Below are positions 44,594-57,050 of a stretch of DNA of 64,000 bases, one piece after another. The first letter of the stretch is position 1. Each line of letters starts with the position of its first letter. Made by a program: the position numbers and the translations under genes. Below the pieces are notes generated by a model. That model was not told the origin of the DNA. It did not search any database and saw only the letters and a list, made by a program, of their open reading frames with translations. The stretch is from Taxillus chinensis (Eukaryota; Streptophyta; Magnoliopsida; Santalales; Loranthaceae), in contig CM042090.1 in the NCBI GenBank assembly GCA_023512835.1, forward strand, positions 58,081,865 to 58,145,864. The letters run 5' to 3'.

Positions 44594-47500
44594 GGAGTTG
44601 CACTAGTCGAAGGTTTAAAGCACAATTTGCTAAGTGTCAGTAATTTATGTGACAAAGGATTTACTGTTTCCTTTATGTCCAACACCTGTACAGTAAGAGA
44701 AAACTTATCCGGAGATGTTAAGTTATCTGGATCAAGAGATGGGGACATATACTCAGTGCTCTTAAGAAATAATTCTTCTGACCCTGTATGCTTCCTTACT
44801 AAAGCTTCAGATGAAGATAGTTGGTTATGGCACAAGCGATGCGCACATTTAAACTTTAAGACTTTGTCTAAATTAACGTCACTTGATCTTGTCACTAGTC
44901 TTACTAAACTCAAATTCTCTAGAGACTCTCTCTGACGAGAATGCCAACTGGGCAAGCAGACCAAACATAGCTTTAAGAGCAAATCAGTTAATTCAATAAC
45001 TACTCCTCTACAACTTCTTCATATGGACCTCTGTGGTCCTATTTCTGTTCCATCACTGGCTGGTGCGAGATATACCCTCGTGGTTATCGATGATTTCACC
45101 AGGTATACATGGGTGATGTTCTTGAAATCAAAGGATCAAACCTTTGAGCATCTTGTAGATCTTTTCAACTGGATAAGCAACTGACAAGGACTGAGCATAA
45201 AGTGCATCAGAAGTGATCATTGTACAGAATTTGATTTTTCAGAAATGAGATCATATTGTTCTGAACAGGGCATACAGCATGACTTCTCTTGCTCCCGAAC
45301 TCCACAACAAAATGGGGTAGCTGAGCGCAAGAATCGTACTTTAGTTGAGGCTAGTAGATCCATGTTAGCAGGGGTAACACTTCCTCTCAGTCTATGGGCT
45401 GAAGCTGTGTCCACTGCCTGCTATGTTCAGAACAGAACTCTAATAAATAAATCTACCATGAAAACACCCTATGAGATGTGGAGATGACAAAAACCTTCAA
45501 TTTCACATTTCAGAGCTTTTGGGTGTACTTGCTATATATTGATAAATGGCAAAGAGACCCGAAATAAATTTGAACCGAAATCTGATGATGGGATCTTTGT
45601 CGGGTACTCATTACATAGCAAAGCTTATCGGGTCTTCAATAGAAAACTTTTTAAAGTTGAAGAATCTATCCATGTGACCTTTGATGAAACTAATCTTGAT
45701 TGGTCAAAAGTTGCTTCTTCAAGTTCTAACGTACAGGTTCAAGACAACAACATCGACTATTCAAAGTCTATGACTATTCCTGTTATACATACTGACCAAC
45801 CAAGCGGCACCAGAGGAGCACAAAGAAATGATATGGACGATGCTATGGATAACTCGGACTCCGGACTACCGTTTAGCTCCGGACATACTCCTACGGATAC
45901 CCAAAATTTCGGAGCACCTTCAAGTCCGTCCGGACTAGTTAACACTGACAGAAACAGTGTTGAAGAACCATCTAGTTCTACCGTACCTTCTAATAAGGAA
46001 ACATCTGGTCCGGAAGAAGCTCAACCAGCAGATATACGTGAACCACCAAATCTGGAAGAGCTTCAAATTATTCATGATCAACCATCACATGCACAGAATT
46101 ACAGATGGACCCGAAACCATCCCTCAAATCAAGTGATTGGTGATCCTACTGTTGGTGTAAGAACAAGAGCAGCCACCTCCAACATGAGTCTTTACTCGTG
46201 TTTTCTATCACAAATAGAACCAAAGGTGGTAGATGAAGCTCTTCAGGATTCGAATTGGATAGAAGCCATGCAAGAAGAGCTGAATCAATTTAAGAGAAAT
46301 AATGTGTGGACCTTAGTACCAAGGCCTAAGTCTCAGCAAGTCATTGGCGTTAAATGGGTGTTCCGGAACAAACTTGATACGGATGGAATAGTAATCCGGA
46401 ACAAAGCCAGACTGGTAGATAAAGGATATCGTCAAGAAGAAGGAATAGACTATGATGAGACCTTTGCTCCAGTAGCAAGACTTGAGGCAATCCGGATGTT
46501 TTTGGCGTATGCTTCATATGAAAACTTCATAGTTTATCAAATGGACATCAAGAGCGCATTCCTGAATGGAGATCTTCAAGAGGAGGTTTACGTAGAACAA
46601 CCTCCCAGTTTCATTGAACCTAAAGCAGGACATCTAGTCTACAAGCTTCAGAAAGCTTTATATGGTTTGAAGCAAGCTCCAAGAGCTTGGTACGACACAC
46701 TGTCAGAATTCCTACTTGCTCACAACTTCCAAAAAGGGAAGATTGACACCACCTTATTTCTACGAAAAGAGAAAGGGCACACTCTAATCGTACAGATATA
46801 CGTGGATGATATCATTTTCGGATCAACGAATTCGAAGCTTTGTGAAGAGTTTGCTAAGTTGATGACAGGCAAGTTTGAGATGAGCATGGAGGGAGAACTG
46901 TCCTACTTCCTCGGAATAGAAGTTAAACAATTGAAGGAAGGAATCTTCATTAATCAAGCTAAGTACACTCGCGATCTTATTGAGAAGTTTGGTATAGAAG
47001 GTTCATCTCCCGTCAAAACTCCCATGCTTGTCAGTGCCAAGTTAGATCCTGATGTGGATGGCATATCAGTAAATGTGACTGACTACAGAGGGATGATAGG
47101 ATCATTGCTGTATCTTATTGCAAGTTGCCCAGACATTATGTTTGCAACTTGCATTTGTGCACGATATCAGGCGAATCCCAATGAGTCAAATATGCTTCAT
47201 GTTAAACGGATATTAAGGTATCTCAAGGGAACGATGAATTTGGGACTCTGGTACCGAAAGGAGTCCAACTTCACCTTATCCGGATACTCTGATGCCGACT
47301 TTGCTGGATATCGCATCGACAGGAAGAGCACAAGTGGTACGTGTCAATTTCTTGGAAATAGATTAATTTCATGGTTCAGTTGAAGCATTTCGTATCAACC
47401 TCTCTCATGGAGGCGGAATACATAATCTTTGGGAGTTGCTGCGCACGACTACTCGGATGCAAAGTCAACTTACGACTACGGTTTCAACATGTCATCTATT

Positions 47501-47741
47501 CCACTCTACCTGCGACAACACTAGTGCAATTGCTATCAGCAACAATCCTGTCATGCACCCTAAGACGAAGCATATTGAGGTCAGGTATCACTTCATACGC
47601 GACCATGTTCTGAAAAATCACATTTCCTTGGAACATGTTGCTACTGAAGATCAATTGGCAGACATACTTACAAAGCCCCTACCTGATGCAAGATTCTCTG
47701 AACTACTCATCCGATTAGGTATGCTTGACTTCTCTGTATAG
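44594..47741 (+). pseudogene. pol of copia element E
   Basis: Starts after the protease active site (VALVEGLKHNLLSVSNLC), then the integrase zinc-binding part (LWHKRCAHLNF). The integrase core has HMDLCGPI, an altered RSDHCTEF around the second Asp (Asp kept, Gly changed), and GVAERKNRTL with the catalytic Glu. Stops occur near 44935, 45183 and 45487. RT (within 45539-47383) is long and open, with [30 protein letters not shown] and intact YVDD ([11 protein letters not shown]). RNase H has [19 protein letters not shown], then a stop at 47383 and frameshifts. The end (47436-47741) has NTSAIAISNNPV and finishes LGMLDFSV. Best preserved RT of the window. Confidence 0.92.
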
Positions 47742-49433
47742 CTTCATATTTAAATTACCCAACAGTATACTTACTATCAGAACATGCATTGTGCTTTTAT
47801 TGAAAGTAGAAGATACATACTGACTTTAATGCTGATCATACTTACTGATTAACGGTCTCATGCTTCTGATATTAATATCAACTTCATACTGGAAGGATGC
47901 TTGCGTTTCCCGACTAAAGTCATTAAAGCAAACATGATTAAAGTTTATATGATTCACCTCTTTCTGGATTCATGATCTTAATTTCCACTGATCACCACAT
48001 GACAAAAGCATGTTCACTTAGATTACTCTATTAACATGTATAGTTGAAGAAATGAAATGGGTTAGCTCGGAATGCCTGGTGGATGAATACTCAAGCGCGA
48101 TCGATCAACAAGTATAGTTTTCTAATAAAATAGACAAGTGCTGAATTTCTACAAACCGGAAAGGTCAACCGAGAGGATTGCACAATCTACGGGGGAGAAA
48201 ATGCTTAATATATTATTCGAGTAATACCCCCCGTATATGTCTCATGACTTCTTTCCTCGCTGTCTATTTGAGGGGGAGCTTTTCACTGAGAGGATCAAAT
48301 GATCTACGGGGGAGCTTAAATTTCATCAATTACATCAGTAATGACCCCCTAATATGTCTCGGAAACTCCCTCCTCTAAACCTTTACTTCCAGATCTGACT
48401 GGACATGCTGTTTTGAATCAGAATAGTGGCATGCTTGGATGTATTTTCCTTCTTCAACCATACATTTTAATCGGCTAATCACCTGCTTACTTTTGACATG
48501 TGTTCACTTCCTCATTTTTCACTCATGAATCCTAAATTGGCCAAGTCATATGATTTTTAACTAATCTCAGCTACGTCGTTCAGCAGGACGGTTTTGCTAT
48601 GTTGACCTATATGAACTTGTGTATTTTTATCTGACATATGCCCTGATTCAGTAATATGATCATTCTCTCGTATGTATATGTCTATTACATTCTTTGTCAT
48701 GCATAAGTTCTGTTTCTCATTAGTTCGGGTTATGTCGTTCTTCAAACTACTTTCTCTTATCCGTACTAATCCTTACCTGTTAAGCTTTTGTATTTTTTAG
48801 TTTATCTTGTTTTAAGCTACAGGTTCAGATTCTCTTTGCAACCTTATCGGTAAATCTAGTCCATCGTCTTGGATTTGAAGTGTTGTGGTACTTCTCTTCT
48901 CTTCGACTTTTTGACAAGCAAAGGAATCTATTTCTCTCTCACCGCACTTTGTTACTACGGAAACGGTCTACTTTTCATCCAGATACTCGTCACACGACTA
49001 TCATTAATTCCGGATGATTGTCGGTTCATTCCTCCGAACTCCAGACACTGTCACATTGCGATAATCCATGTCCTCTCTTATATCGCATGCTTTTGAGGGG
49101 GAATCATGATGATTCATTAAATGCAAATCTCGGGATGCACACATTTCTCCGGATGGCAAACAGCTGTTACCTTTACTTGGTCATGCGGTCTCCATGACAT
49201 CATTTCATTCGTAGGCGCATCGATATCCAGACTAATGACATCAGCCTGTCAAGCGGTTCCCTATTTCACTCGCCAAATTCCTAGACCCGTTGACATTTAC
49301 GGACTCGGTCTTATATATTCTGGTCATTCTTGCGAAGCACGAGTATTGCTAATTCCAAATCCCTAAACCTCCCGTTGCTCCTTTGATACCCAAGACCTCA
49401 CCTTTCCTCTCGTCCTTCAATCCTTCATCTACA
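47742..49433 (+). other. Element E pol-ORF3 spacer
   Basis: Uninterrupted version of the spacer broken by CACTA in B. It holds the duplicated polypurine block (48172-48362), TACTAAT (48764-48770) with TTTTTTAG and CTACAG (to 48822), a 75-codon ORF (48869-49096), a 62-codon antisense ORF (48745-48557) and the ORF3 TATA box. Confidence 0.8.
49312..49317 (+). promoter_or_regulatory. TATA box upstream of ORF3 (element E)
   Basis: TATATA in TCTTATATATTCTGG, about 120 nt before the ATG at 49434, followed by a CT-rich leader. Confidence 0.55.
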
Positions 49434-52142
49434 ATGGCACCCAGAATCTCTCTATCCGGCGTTAATCCTGGCCATCTGGTCGATTGGAGTGCCGTCTCTA
49501 ACCCTCCGGTCTGGTTTTTCCAACTTCGCCCTCTACTCGAAGCCTCGCATATACTCAACTTGATCTCCAATCCTGTCGATCTTCTTATCGATGACATTAA
49601 TGAGTATTACCAAAGGATTCGCTCTACCACCGACTCCATCATCTCCTATGTTCGCGGTGAATCCATTATCATCACTCCCGCCGTTCTCCGCGCTGCTCTC
49701 CACTTACCCCTCGGTGAACCACAGCGCCCAGATGCCGATCCAATGGCCACCTCTATGGGATGCACCCAAAAAGGCAAGGAATACAAGGTGAAATCCTTCC
49801 AAGGTCCCTATCGCTGTATGGCGACCATACTGAGTCGTTGTTTACTGGCTCGCACTTCAGCTCTGGACTCGATTCCTTACGATCTTCTCCTGGCCATGTA
49901 CGACATTTTTGAAGGTCTTCCGATGGACTGGGGGATGTTCTTGTTTCGACTGCTGCAGAATGGTCCCATGAACCATTCCTTCGGGCGCATACTCAGCATC
50001 GTCTTCCGGCATCTTAATCCGGACCATTTCGCCCGCTATGATGCTGTTCCATTTCCCTCGGCTTATTACCTCCGTTATCTTACGCCGGATGGGAACATGA
50101 CAGCCCACCGTCCCTCTGCAGCTCTCCGCATTCTCCCTGCCTCGGAACAACAAGGCAGTTCTGTTGGTGACCCCTCCGACAGCCAAGTCCCTGACGTCAG
50201 TTCTGCACCCCGATCCTCTGTTATTCAGTCTGTTGCAGCACCTTCTGTTTCTCGGGCCTCCCAGCACAGCGTTCGTGCCGACCCATCTGAGGTTGCGGGG
50301 CCATCTCAGTGCAGTGCCCCTAAAGCTGTTTCCTCCGCCCCCTTTGCTACGGATGTCCCCACTCCCTCCACCTCCGCTATTTCTGCCGCGGTTGATACCG
50401 CTATTGTTGTCGTCATTGCTGATGTCCCGGAATCTACTCCTGAAGCTCCTTTGCCTCCCCTACCTCAACCCCGAGATTACCTTGACCATCTCTCCGCCGA
50501 CACCTTAACAGACCTATGGCTCCGTATCAGCCTTGCCCACACTACCACCATTCCTGATAACGATCTCCGGGTGTTTTTCACACGCCATACACAATCCCCG
50601 GAGACCATGATCATCTGGAACTTGGATCACGGCTTTCTTACGCCGGCCTCCATTCCAGATGTGCCGTTCCCTAATCCCTCCAGCCCAGTCCATTCCGCCT
50701 GGGGTCCTTCCCCTGCTAAAGCTGGCCCCTCTTCTCCTGCTGACGCCATTCCCGTGGTTGACCTATCTGGTCGAAGCGGGTCAGCTGCTCCGGATGCCTC
50801 TGATGCTCCGGATGCCCCTTCGCTCGTCTGCTTGATATTCGGCGGACTCCCTCGCCCAGCCGCACTCCTGCTCCTGTTCATGCGGGGGAGTCCTCCAAAG
50901 CTCCGGAGTTGGTCCTTGGGCGTGCCTCTTTTGGCACGGTCCACTCCGACGCTGTGCTCTCCGCCCAGCTGGACCGCCACGCTTAGGCTCACAACGCCCA
51001 AATATCCGCCATCGCCGCCAAGGCTGATGCACTCGGTGCCCAACTCCTCTCCGCTCTCACTGACTCCTCCACTTCTATGGAGCAGAAAATGGATCTCATC
51101 GCCTCGTCCGTCCATTCCTTGTCTACTTCCTTCACGGACCTGGCTCACACGATGGCTCGCCCACCCGTTGCTTCCCGGTGATCTGCCAAACCGGGGGAGA
51201 GAGTGTCATCTGATCCTGCTCCTTCTGCACCACAACCATCCACTCGTGCTGAGAAGCGGCCTACCTCTTCAGTGCTTCAGGGAGTTCAAATTCCCAAACG
51301 TAGCCGCTTCTCTCAGCCAAGCTCCTCTTCTATCCTCCTTATCCGCAGCTGACACCTTCCTCCCATCATATGCGGCATTTGACCCTTCTGATGCGGATGG
51401 AAGTGTGCGCAAGGCAATGAAGTCATATGCTGCTTCTTCTACTGAGAGAAGATGTCTTTCTGACCTGTACCCTTTCTCCCCGGCCGACATTCAGACCCTT
51501 TGTTCGGAGAAATGACTCTTTACAACAGAAGACATTGACAACTTCTCTAGGGCAGCTAAAATGGAGATGAGGCTGTTTCCATCTCTATACAAGGATAGGC
51601 ACTTGTTTGAAGTTCTGCCGTGATGGAATGAAGGCTATCTTCCCAGTGTGGATCTCATTCAGTCCTTCATCGACGGAACTACTGAGGATAGCAAGCCATG
51701 GAAAACTCTCTCAACTATCCTCATTCCATACTGGATCATGTCGCCACAATTCATGATGGTTGTCTTCATGATTCAGTCCAAGCAAATGATTCGGATTGAT
51801 TCTCATCAGATTGTGGAACATTTTGTAAGAAAGAATCAATGGGAACCACTGTGTCTCAGGCAGACTGAAGCTGTGAAGAAAGCTGGATTATATGAAGAGT
51901 TGGGCATCACACCCTTGAGTCCAACTGAGAAGCTGAAGGCGACATTTCGGGGCAAGAAGCAAGTTCCACAACAACCGGATGGAGATAGCTGCGGGGCCTT
52001 TCTCTGTTACTTCATCAAGTCATTCTTGACTATGGACAAATCTTGGAGCCAACACACTACTTATACGATGAAGCGGACAATGGAGCTTAGAGAGAAAGCA
52101 GCAATTATGATCTTCAAGTATAGTAAGCCTTATGTACCTTAG
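49434..52142 (+). pseudogene. ORF3 of element E, with Ulp1-like C-terminus
   Basis: The ATG at 49434 (context ACAATGGCA) starts MAPRISLSGVNPGHLVDW. The N-terminal domain (about residues 1-230) is as in B and resembles Transposase_32. A Pro/Ala/Ser-rich linker follows; between about 50813 and 51290 it is read out of frame, then the original frame returns at SAADTFLPSYAAFDPSDADG. The first stop is TGA at 51513-51515; the same frame continues (TTEDIDNFSRAAKMEMRLFP, SLYKDRHLFEVLP), has a second TGA at 51621 where D has a Cys codon, and ends TAG at 52142. Full length would be about 900 residues. The C-terminus is described separately. It is not an obvious envelope glycoprotein: I see no signal peptide or membrane segment. 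Confidence 0.78.
51648..52142 (+). pseudogene. Ulp1/SENP (C48)-like protease domain of ORF3
   Basis: C-terminal 165 residues of ORF3. LSTILIPYWI corresponds to the IFIPI strand before the catalytic His in Ulp1 proteases. SPQFMMVVFMIQSKQMIRID then aligns with HWvLlvidl..k.iyvlDS, with the catalytic His replaced by Gln (PQF for the usual HW) and the Asp kept (RIDSH). KKQVPQQPDGDSCGAFLCYF matches vpqQ.ngyDCGvf, giving the oxyanion Gln and catalytic Cys. Ulp1 enzymes cleave SUMO-type conjugates. Such domains are known as cargo of some plant DNA transposons. Here it is part of a copia element, bounded by the polypurine tract 133 bp downstream. The lost His suggests this copy is inactive. Confidence 0.78.
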
Positions 52143-52274
52143 TGAAAATCTTGTATTAAGGCTGAATTGTATTTTGTTGCTGATAAATGAAAATTAGTTG
52201 TGATGCGTATTCTGTATGTTATATTTTTGCACTGCTTACCAGATCAGATTACAAAGGGTTTGGGCATATCCATA

Positions 52275-52286
52275 ATTGGGGGAGAT
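52275..52286 (+). other. Polypurine tract of element E
   Basis: AATTGGGGGAGAT directly before the 3' LTR; primes plus-strand DNA synthesis. Confidence 0.9.
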
Positions 52287-53806
52287 TGTTGGATCAAGCC
52301 CAGAATTTGGATAATGCTGATAAAGCCTTATGTAATTTGATCTAAGATCTTTCGTGTTTCTTTGATTGTTACAGAAGATATGTTATTAATCCGAAGATAC
52401 ACTCGTGAGAGCAAAGCTAAGGACAGGATACATAATCCTGATCCGGACAAGAGTGAGTGTCGTCAAACACTTGGTAAATAACCAAGTCACCAATACATAC
52501 GGAATAAGGAACATTCGTGCGGACTAAGAACTTAAAAGCTACGGATTACGGAATATGTTCCTAGTGCCTCAAACGGACTAAGTCAAACTGATGCGGAGTA
52601 AGAGTCTTGGTCAACAAGATCGCACGAAGTAAAAGATTTGACGTGGAGTTAAAAAGTTAAGTCTTCCCTCAAGCAAACTAAAGTGAAGAAGACACGGAGT
52701 AAGGCATCCGAGTCTTTCATACATACGGAGTAAGGAAGTATTAATGCAGAATAAGGACCCGAGTTTTTATTCGCATGGAGTAAGGAAACTAGATGCGGAG
52801 TAAGGAATCCGGACAACTTTACTCATACGGAGTAAGGAAGCGCTAGTACGGAGTAATCATTTCGATCCCTTAGACTCGCCCAGAGTAAGGAACTTACATA
52901 CGGAGTAAGGAAGCGCTAGTATGGAGTAAGCACTCAGATCCCTTAGACTCGCCCGGAGTAAGGAAGTTACATACGGAGTAAGGAACTTACATATGGAGTA
53001 AGGAAGCGCTATTACGGAGTAAGCACTCAGATCCCTTAGACTCACCCGGAGTAAGGAACTTACATACGGAGTAAGGAACTTACATGCGGAGTAAGGAAGC
53101 ACTGACATGGACTAAGGATTCCAGTACCAAATAGATATGGAGTAAGCAACCACTGACACGAAGTAAGGTTCCGAGCTTCATTAGTAACGGAGTAAGGAAA
53201 ATTACACTGGACCAAGAAGATACTACTTCAATTCACCGCATTTAAGGCTATCAGCTCGTGGTGTCCCGATGTAAGACAAACTCATTGAGATCCTGAAGAA
53301 TCTTACATGTGGATCACCCGGATATGTGGACACAATCTTAAGTATATTTGGGAACTCACAAAGGCACTTATACTCTTCAAACCCAAGATCTTGAGCTCCA
53401 CAAACCGCAGCAGTCAAGACAGAGAGATTACCGAGGAATAGTTAGTGCTGAACGCATTCCGGAACTACAAGTTCCAAGGTTGTCTTTTAGGAATGTTTGT
53501 ATAAATATTCATACTTGTACATTTGTAAAAGTATGTGTGCGAACGAGCCTGAATAACCTGTGTATGCACAAGAGCTCAAAGTGATAATCTAGGCTAGTGT
53601 GTGAATCCCTTTGTAAACAGAGTGTAAGAGAGTCTTGCTTCTATTTTGTTGTATTTATCTCTTGATAATAAAACAAAATACTTCTACTATCTGGTTATCT
53701 TCCGCAGCGATTCTATCACTTGACTAGATTAGTGTGGTGCCTTAAGAGATCAAAAGAGTTTCGATAAGAGCCTATTCACCCCCCTCTAGGCTCCAAGGGA
53801 CCATCA
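52287..53806 (+). repeat. 3' LTR of element E
   Basis: 1520 bp, TGTTGGATCAAGCCC to GGGACCATCA. Minisatellite at about 52690-53200, TATAAATA at 53500-53507. Confidence 0.95.
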
Positions 53807-54363
53807 GCATGTAAGTTCCTTACTCCGTATGAAAGTTCCTTACTCCGTATGAGTGAGTGGCCCGGATTCCTTACTCTGCATCTAATTTCCTTACTCCGTG
53901 CGAATAAAGACTTGGGTCCTTATTCCGCATCAATACTTCCTTACTCCGTATCTATGAAAGACTCGAATCCCTTACTCCGTGTCTTCTTTAGTTCGCTTGA
54001 GGGGAAGACTTAACCTTTTACTTCGTGCGACCTTGTAGACCAAGACTCTTACTCTGCATCAGTTTGACTTAGTCCGTTTGAGGCATTAGGAACAGATTCC
54101 GTAATCTGTAGCTTTTAAGTTCTTAGTCCGCACGAATGTTCCTTATTCCGTATGTATTGGTGACTTGGTTATTTACCAAGTGTTTGACGACACTCACTCT
54201 TGTCCGGATCAGGATTATGTATCCTGTCCTTAGCTTTGCTCTCACGAGTGTATCTCCGGATTAATAACATATCTTCTGCAACAATCAAAGAAACACAAAA
54301 GATCTCAGATCAAATTACATAAGGCTTTATTAGCATTATCCAAATTCTGGGCTTGATCCAATA
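53807..54363 (-). repeat. 3' LTR of D, part 2
   Basis: Continues part 1 after element E, beginning with the duplicated GCATG. Ends GGGCTTGATCCAATA, so the LTR terminus reads TATTGG where the family has TGTTGG: a point change of the terminal G. Confidence 0.92.
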
Positions 54364-54375
54364 ATCTCCCCCAAT
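54364..54375 (-). other. Polypurine tract of element D
   Basis: ATCTCCCCCAAT on plus is ATTGGGGGAGAT on minus, directly before the 3' LTR. Confidence 0.88.
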
Positions 54376-54504
54376 TATGGATATGCCCAAACCCTTTGTA
54401 ATCTGATCTGGTAAGCAGTGCAAAAAGATAACATACAAATACGCATCACAACCAATTTCATTCATCAAGAATGAATACAATTCAGCCTTTATACAAGATT
54501 TTCA

Positions 54505-56929
54505 TTAAGGTACATAAGGCTTACTATACTTGAAGATCATAGTTGCTACTTTCTCTCTAAGCTCCATTGTCTGCTTCATCGTATAAGTGGTGTGTTGGCT
54601 CCATGATCCAGTATGGAATGAGGATAGTTGAGAGAGTTTTCCATGGCTTGCTATCCTCAGCAGTTCCGTCGATGAAGGACTGAATGAGATCTACACTGGG
54701 AAGATAGCCTTCATTCCAGCACGGCAGAACTTCAAACAAGTGCCCATCCTTGTATAGAGATGGAAACGAGCCTCATCTCCATTTTAGCAGCCCTGGAGAA
54801 GTTGTCAATGTCTTCTTGTAAAGAGTCCTTTTTCCGAACAAAGGGTCCAAATGTCGTCCGGGGGAAAAAGGGTACATGTCAGAGAGACATCTTCTCTCGG
54901 AAGAAACAACGATAGGACTTCATTGCCTTACGCACGCTTCCATCCGCATCAGAAGGGTCACACGCCGCGTATGATGGGAGGAAGGTGTCAGCTGCGGATG
55001 GAGAGGATGGAGGAAGAGCTGCACTCGAGGAGCTTGGCTGAGAGAAGTGGCTACGTTTGGGAATTTGGACTCCCTGAAGCAATGAAGAGGCAGGCCGCTT
55101 CCCAGCACGAGTGGATGGTTGAGGTGCAGGAGGAACAGAAGGATCAGATGACACTTTCTCCCCCGGTTTGGCATATCGTCGGGAAGCAACGGGAGGGCGA
55201 GCCATCGTATGGGCCAGGTCCATGAAGGAGGTAGACAAGGAATGGACGGATGAGGCAACAAGATCCATCTTCTGTTCCACAGAAGTGGAGGAATCAGTGA
55301 AAGCGGAGAGGAGGTGGGCGCCAAGTGCATCAACCTTGGCGGCGATGGCGGATAATTGGGCGCTATGAGCTTGAGCGTGGCGGTCCAGCTGGGCAGAGAG
55401 CACAGCGTCGGAGTCGACCGTGCCAAAAGAAGCACGCCCAATGATCAACTCAGGAGTTTTGGAAGACTCCCCCGTATGAACAGGAGCAGGAGTGCGCTGG
55501 GCAGAGGAGTCCACAGGAGTATCAGCAGCAGCAGCAGAAGGTGCATCCGGAGCATCAGAGGCATTCGGAGCAGCAGACCCGCTTTGACCAGATAGGTCAA
55601 CAATGGGAATGGCGGCAGCAGGAGAAGAAGGTCCAGCCTTAGCAGGGGAAGAACTTCGTGTGGCATGGACCGGGCTAGAAGGTGTAGGGAACGACACATC
55701 TGGAATGGAGGCCGGCGTAAGAAAGCCTTGGTCCAAGTTCCAGATGATCATGGTCTCCGGGGATTAGGTATGATGCGTGTAAAACACCCGGAGATCGGTG
55801 TCAGGAATGGAGGCAGTGTGGGCAAGGCTGAAACGGAGCCATAGGTCCGTTAAGGTGTCGGCGGAGAGATGGTCAAGATAATCTCGGGGTTGAGGGAGGG
55901 GAGGCAAAGGAGCTTCGGGAGTAGATTCCGGGACATCAGCAATGACGGCAAGAATAACAGCGGATCAACCGCGGCAGCAACAATGGAGGGAGGTAGAGGG
56001 AGTGGGGACATCCGCAGCAATGGGGCCTGAGGAAACAGCTTTAGGGGCACAGCACTGAGATGGCCCCGCAACCTCGGACGGTTCGGCATGGACGCTGTGC
56101 TGGGAGCCCGAGAAAGGGAGGGTGCTGTAACGGACCGAATCCGGGAGGATCGGGGAGCAGAACTGACGTCAGGGGCTTGGCTATCCGAGGGGTCACCAAC
56201 AGAACTACCTTGTTGTTCCGAGGCAGGGAGAATGCGGAGAGCTGCAGTGGGACGGCGGGCTGTCATGTTCCCATCCGGTGTAAGATAACGGAGGTAATAA
56301 GCCAAGGGAAATGGAACAGCATCATAGCGGGCGAAATGGTTCAGATTAAGATGCCGGAAGACGATGCTTAGTATGCACCCGAAAGAATAGTTCTTGGGAC
56401 CATTCTACAGCAGTCGGAACAACAACATCCCCCAGTCCATCGGAAGACCTTTAAAAACACCGTACATGGCCAGGAGAAGATCGTAAGGAACCGAGTCCAG
56501 AGCTGAAGTGCGAGCTAGTAAACAACGACTCAGTATGGTCGCCATACAGCGATAGCGACCTTGGAAGGATTTCACCTTGTATTCCTTGCCTTTTTGGGTG
56601 CAACCCATAGAAGCTGCCATTGGATCGGCATTTGGGCGCTGTGGTTGACCGGGGGGTAGGTGGAGAGCAACGCGGAGAATGGCGGGAGTGATGATGATGG
56701 ATTCACTGCGAACATAAGAGATGATGGAGTCGGTGGTACAGCGAATCCTTTGGTAATACCCAATAATGTCGTCAATAAGAAGATCGACAGGATTGGAGAT
56801 CAGGTTGAGGATATGCGAGGCTTCGAGTAGAGGTCGAAGTTGGGAAAACCAGTCCGGAGGGTTAGAGACAGCACTCCAATCGACCAGATGGCTAGGATTA
56901 ACGCTGGAAAGAGAGATTCTGGGTGCCAT
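54505..56929 (-). pseudogene. ORF3 of element D, protease core deleted
   Basis: The ATG at 56929 starts MAPRISLSSVNPSHLVDW. The frame is open to 56405, where a TAG replaces the Gln codon of the other copies, and continues as YYLRYLTPDGNMTARRP with a frameshift near 56100. The segment 55751-54879 preserves the linker and a heptad-rich stretch (LSAIAAKVDALGAHLLSAF, EQKMDLVASSVHSLSTSF), then basic GKRPASSLLQGVQIPKR and ADTFLPSYAACDPSDADG. After a one-base shift comes FEVLPCWNEGYLPSVDLIQ and IPYWIM. There about 340 bp are missing relative to E, taking away the whole catalytic part of the Ulp1-like domain. The natural stop codon equivalent lies at 54505-54507. Confidence 0.78.
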
Positions 56930-57044
56930 TGCAAATGAAAGTTGAAGGGCGAGAGGAAAGGTGAGGTCTTGGGGATTGTAGGAGCAACGAGAGATTTAGG
57001 GATTTGAGAAGAGCAATACTCGTGTTTCGCAGGAATGACCAGAA

Positions 57045-57050
57045 TATATA
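57045..57050 (-). promoter_or_regulatory. TATA box upstream of ORF3 (element D)
   Basis: TATATA on the minus strand about 120 nt before the ATG at 56929, with the same CT-rich leader. Confidence 0.55.

Larger units (their letters stand above)
42427..53806 (+). mobile_element. Copia element E, complete LTR-to-LTR
   Basis: Full 11,380 bp element: LTR 42427-43967, primer site, gag, pol, spacer, ORF3, polypurine tract, LTR 52287-53806. Target duplication GCATG on both sides (42422-42426 and 53807-53811), within the 3' LTR of D. A hand comparison of the LTRs over 420 aligned bases (43381-43800 against 53221-53640) gives 12 substitutions and one indel, about 3% divergence. At commonly used plant rates this is about a million years, to order of magnitude. 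Gag and protease are deleted in part, so E is not autonomous. Confidence 0.96.

Noticed and set aside
49434..51515. Retroviral-type envelope glycoprotein
   Set aside because: No signal peptide, furin-like site or membrane segment in the readable frame; the C-terminus looks like a cysteine protease.
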